NCBI GenBank assembly: GCA_003542325.1
Contig: DPKV01000240.1
Coordinates: forward strand, 1 to 7,491
Origin: Anaerolineaceae bacterium
Lineage (GTDB): Bacteria; Chloroflexota; Anaerolineae; Anaerolineales; Anaerolineaceae
Direction of reading: 5' to 3'
DNA length: 7,491 bases
Shown: one piece after another, positions 6,547-7,491 of the stretch
How positions within the stretch are numbered: position 1 is the stretch's first letter
Layout: each line of letters starts with the position of its first letter
Position numbers and translations under genes: made by a program
Notes under the pieces: model-generated
Told to the model about the DNA's origin: nothing
Databases searched by the model: none
What the model saw: the letters and a program-made list of their open reading frames with translations, nothing else

Positions 6547-7095
6547 TTATCCTCCCTTTGCCAGCCGGACAGTTCCCCCGGATTGGGAAGATTCGTAGAC
6601 TTCCAAAATAAAAAGTAAAGAGGATAACCGATTTAAATACGCAATCAAATCCTTGTTCGAAATTTCCCCGGCGTCATATAAAGATACAACGCGGCGTTCG
6701 GCCCGGCGGGTAATCGTCCGCGCCAGGGACAATGCACCGCTGGCCGGTGTTTCTCCCGGGAGGATGAATTCACGCGGTAAGGCAACGATTTTCTCAATCT
6801 CCCCGACTTGCCCTTCCAGCCAGGCTATGTCTTCGCCTGTAATTCTGGAAAAGATTTCCGCATTCTCAGGGCTGGCTGAGAGTTCGGTCATCAATCCATA
6901 CAGCTGTTTCTGAATTTGAAGCAGGATAGAGCGGGTTTTCTCACTGGCGGCTATGGAACGGGAAAACCCAAGCGCAGCCGTAACTTCATCCACGGTTCCC
7001 ACAGCTTCAATCCGCAGGGAGCTTTTAGAAATCCGGCCTTTGCCCAAAAAGCCTGTTTCGCCCTGATCACCACCGCCAGTATAGAATGACGCCAT
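6547..7095 (-). CDS. pduO: PduO-type ATP:cob(I)alamin adenosyltransferase
   Basis: This cytoplasmic enzyme transfers the 5'-deoxyadenosyl group of ATP to cob(I)alamin, making adenosylcobalamin, the cofactor of B12-dependent mutases, dehydratases and class II ribonucleotide reductase. At 182 residues it is a complete single-domain PduO/MMAB-type trimer subunit. The N-terminal ATP-binding segment is YTGGGDQGETGFLGKGRISK (5-24), followed by LRIEAVGTVDEVTAALG (27-43). FILPGETPASGALSLARTITRRAERRVV (110-137) carries the conserved Arg cluster, and YLNRLSSLLFILEVYE (153-168) completes the signature. The loop reads TGGGDQGET where many family members have TRTGDxGTT, an acceptable variation. The ATG follows the upstream binding-protein stop by six bases and has only a weak GGA ribosome site. 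No other cobalamin gene is visible, so salvage or general cofactor supply is the likely context. The symbol is by family; no propanediol operon is present. Confidence 0.93.
   Translation of the reverse strand: MASFYTGGGDQGETGFLGKGRISKSSLRIEAVGTVDEVTAALGFSRSIAASEKTRSILLQIQKQLYGLMTELSASPENAEIFSRITGEDIAWLEGQVGEIEKIVALPREFILPGETPASGALSLARTITRRAERRVVSLYDAGEISNKDLIAYLNRLSSLLFILEVYESSQSGGTVRLAKGG
6550..6559 (-). promoter_or_regulatory. Shine-Dalgarno of DUF554 gene embedded in the end of the upstream gene
   Basis: Read on the minus strand, AAAGGGAGGA falls in the Lys-Gly-Gly codons before the TAA of the adenosyltransferase gene and lies six bases before the DUF554 ATG. The site doubles as coding sequence and implies translational coupling. 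Confidence 0.8.
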
Positions 7096-7101
7096 AATTT
7101 A

Positions 7102-7491
7102 TTAATTTCCAGATTCTGGTGTATCGGTCACGGTTTCATCTGAAAGCATTTCTCTTCCGGAAATGATGTACCATTCATAAACGTTATTAAACCGGTCACT
7201 GGGTTCAAAGATCGGCCCAAAATTAATGCCTTTGATATCCGAAGATATAGCATAAGTGTATACCGGGTAGAAAAGCGGCAGAGACGGCATTTCCCGCATA
7301 AAGAGCACCTGGAAATTCCGGTATAACAACTGCCGCTCCGCCATATCGACGGTCATCCGTGCCTGTTCAAGGTATTCACTGGCAGAGCGGTTATCCCATT
7401 CAGCGTAATTTTGACCGTTTTGCATTTCCGCCTGTCCCCAGAAGGGATACGGGTCCGGATCAGGTGACCGGGTCAGGTTGATATCCACCAA
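7102..7491 (-). CDS. C-terminal part of a family 5 (peptide-type) ABC transporter binding protein
   Basis: Only the last 129-130 residues are inside the window. The frame is open to the right edge, so the apparent TTG start there is an artefact. The visible piece matches the C-terminal lobe of SBP_bac_5 proteins (OppA/DppA/nickel-type). It contains DPDPYPFWGQ, then NYAEWDNRSASEYLEQAR, then the ERQLLYRNFQVLFMREMPSLPLFYPVYTYA segment and the SDIKGINFGPIFEPSDRFNNVYEWYI end. Such proteins are exported, usually lipid-anchored in monoderm cells, and deliver peptides or other solutes to a permease pair. The N-terminal signal and ligand pocket are not visible, so the solute is unknown. An acidic, low-complexity tail (ESGREM...TPESGN region) ends the protein. 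It is the first visible gene of the minus-strand run; permease genes are not seen downstream and may lie upstream. Confidence 0.87.
   Translation of the reverse strand: MVDINLTRSPDPDPYPFWGQAEMQNGQNYAEWDNRSASEYLEQARMTVDMAERQLLYRNFQVLFMREMPSLPLFYPVYTYAISSDIKGINFGPIFEPSDRFNNVYEWYIISGREMLSDETVTDTPESGN

Noticed and set aside
7132..7147. parS-like palindrome, TTTCA-TC-TGAAA
   Set aside because: It agrees with the 16-base parS at about 11 positions but lacks the central CG and the outer bases, and it lies in the coding region of the binding-protein gene. Most likely chance.
7489..7491. TTG as the start of the minus-strand binding-protein fragment
   Set aside because: The piece matches only the C-terminal lobe of a family normally over 500 residues, and the frame is open at the edge.

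Overview
The window looks like ordinary chromosomal backbone of a free-living bacterium with moderate GC. The best guess is Chloroflexota, class Anaerolineae. This is an inference from protein style: the family 5 peptide-binding protein with its 'DPDPYPFW' and 'FxPxYPVYTYA'-type C-terminus, the PduO variant with a 'YTGGGDQGETG' N-terminus, and a membrane-anchored DsbA-like protein. No marker gene fixes the taxon. I see no transposase, integrase, phage gene, CRISPR array, rRNA or tRNA.

Left block (1-3267, plus strand): parA, cut by the window edge in its Walker A motif, overlaps parB by one base (TAATG). Together they form the chromosome-segregation pair. A YtcJ-type metal-dependent amidohydrolase follows after 32 bases and is probably co-transcribed.

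Middle block (3268-5829, plus strand): three single-gene units. The first is a protein with two Xre-type helix-turn-helix domains. Its likely promoter is overlapped by an inverted repeat, and its terminator begins inside its stop codon. The second is a tandem GNAT acetyltransferase in which only the C-terminal half keeps the acetyl-CoA motif. The third is a membrane-anchored DsbA-like thiol oxidoreductase with its own promoter candidate and a strong TTCG-loop terminator.

Right block (5830-7491, minus strand, reading leftwards): the C-terminal end of a peptide-type ABC transporter binding protein, then a PduO-type cob(I)alamin adenosyltransferase, then a DUF554 membrane protein. The gaps are 6 and 3 bases, so this is almost certainly one operon. 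It converges on the DsbA-like gene, and the TTCG-loop hairpin lies between them.

I do not find a convincing undescribed multi-gene system. The best leads are modest: the tandem-Xre regulator with a palindrome over its own promoter, the half-degenerate double GNAT, and the linkage of cobalamin adenosylation, DUF554 and peptide uptake. No stretch longer than about 125 bases lacks a gene.
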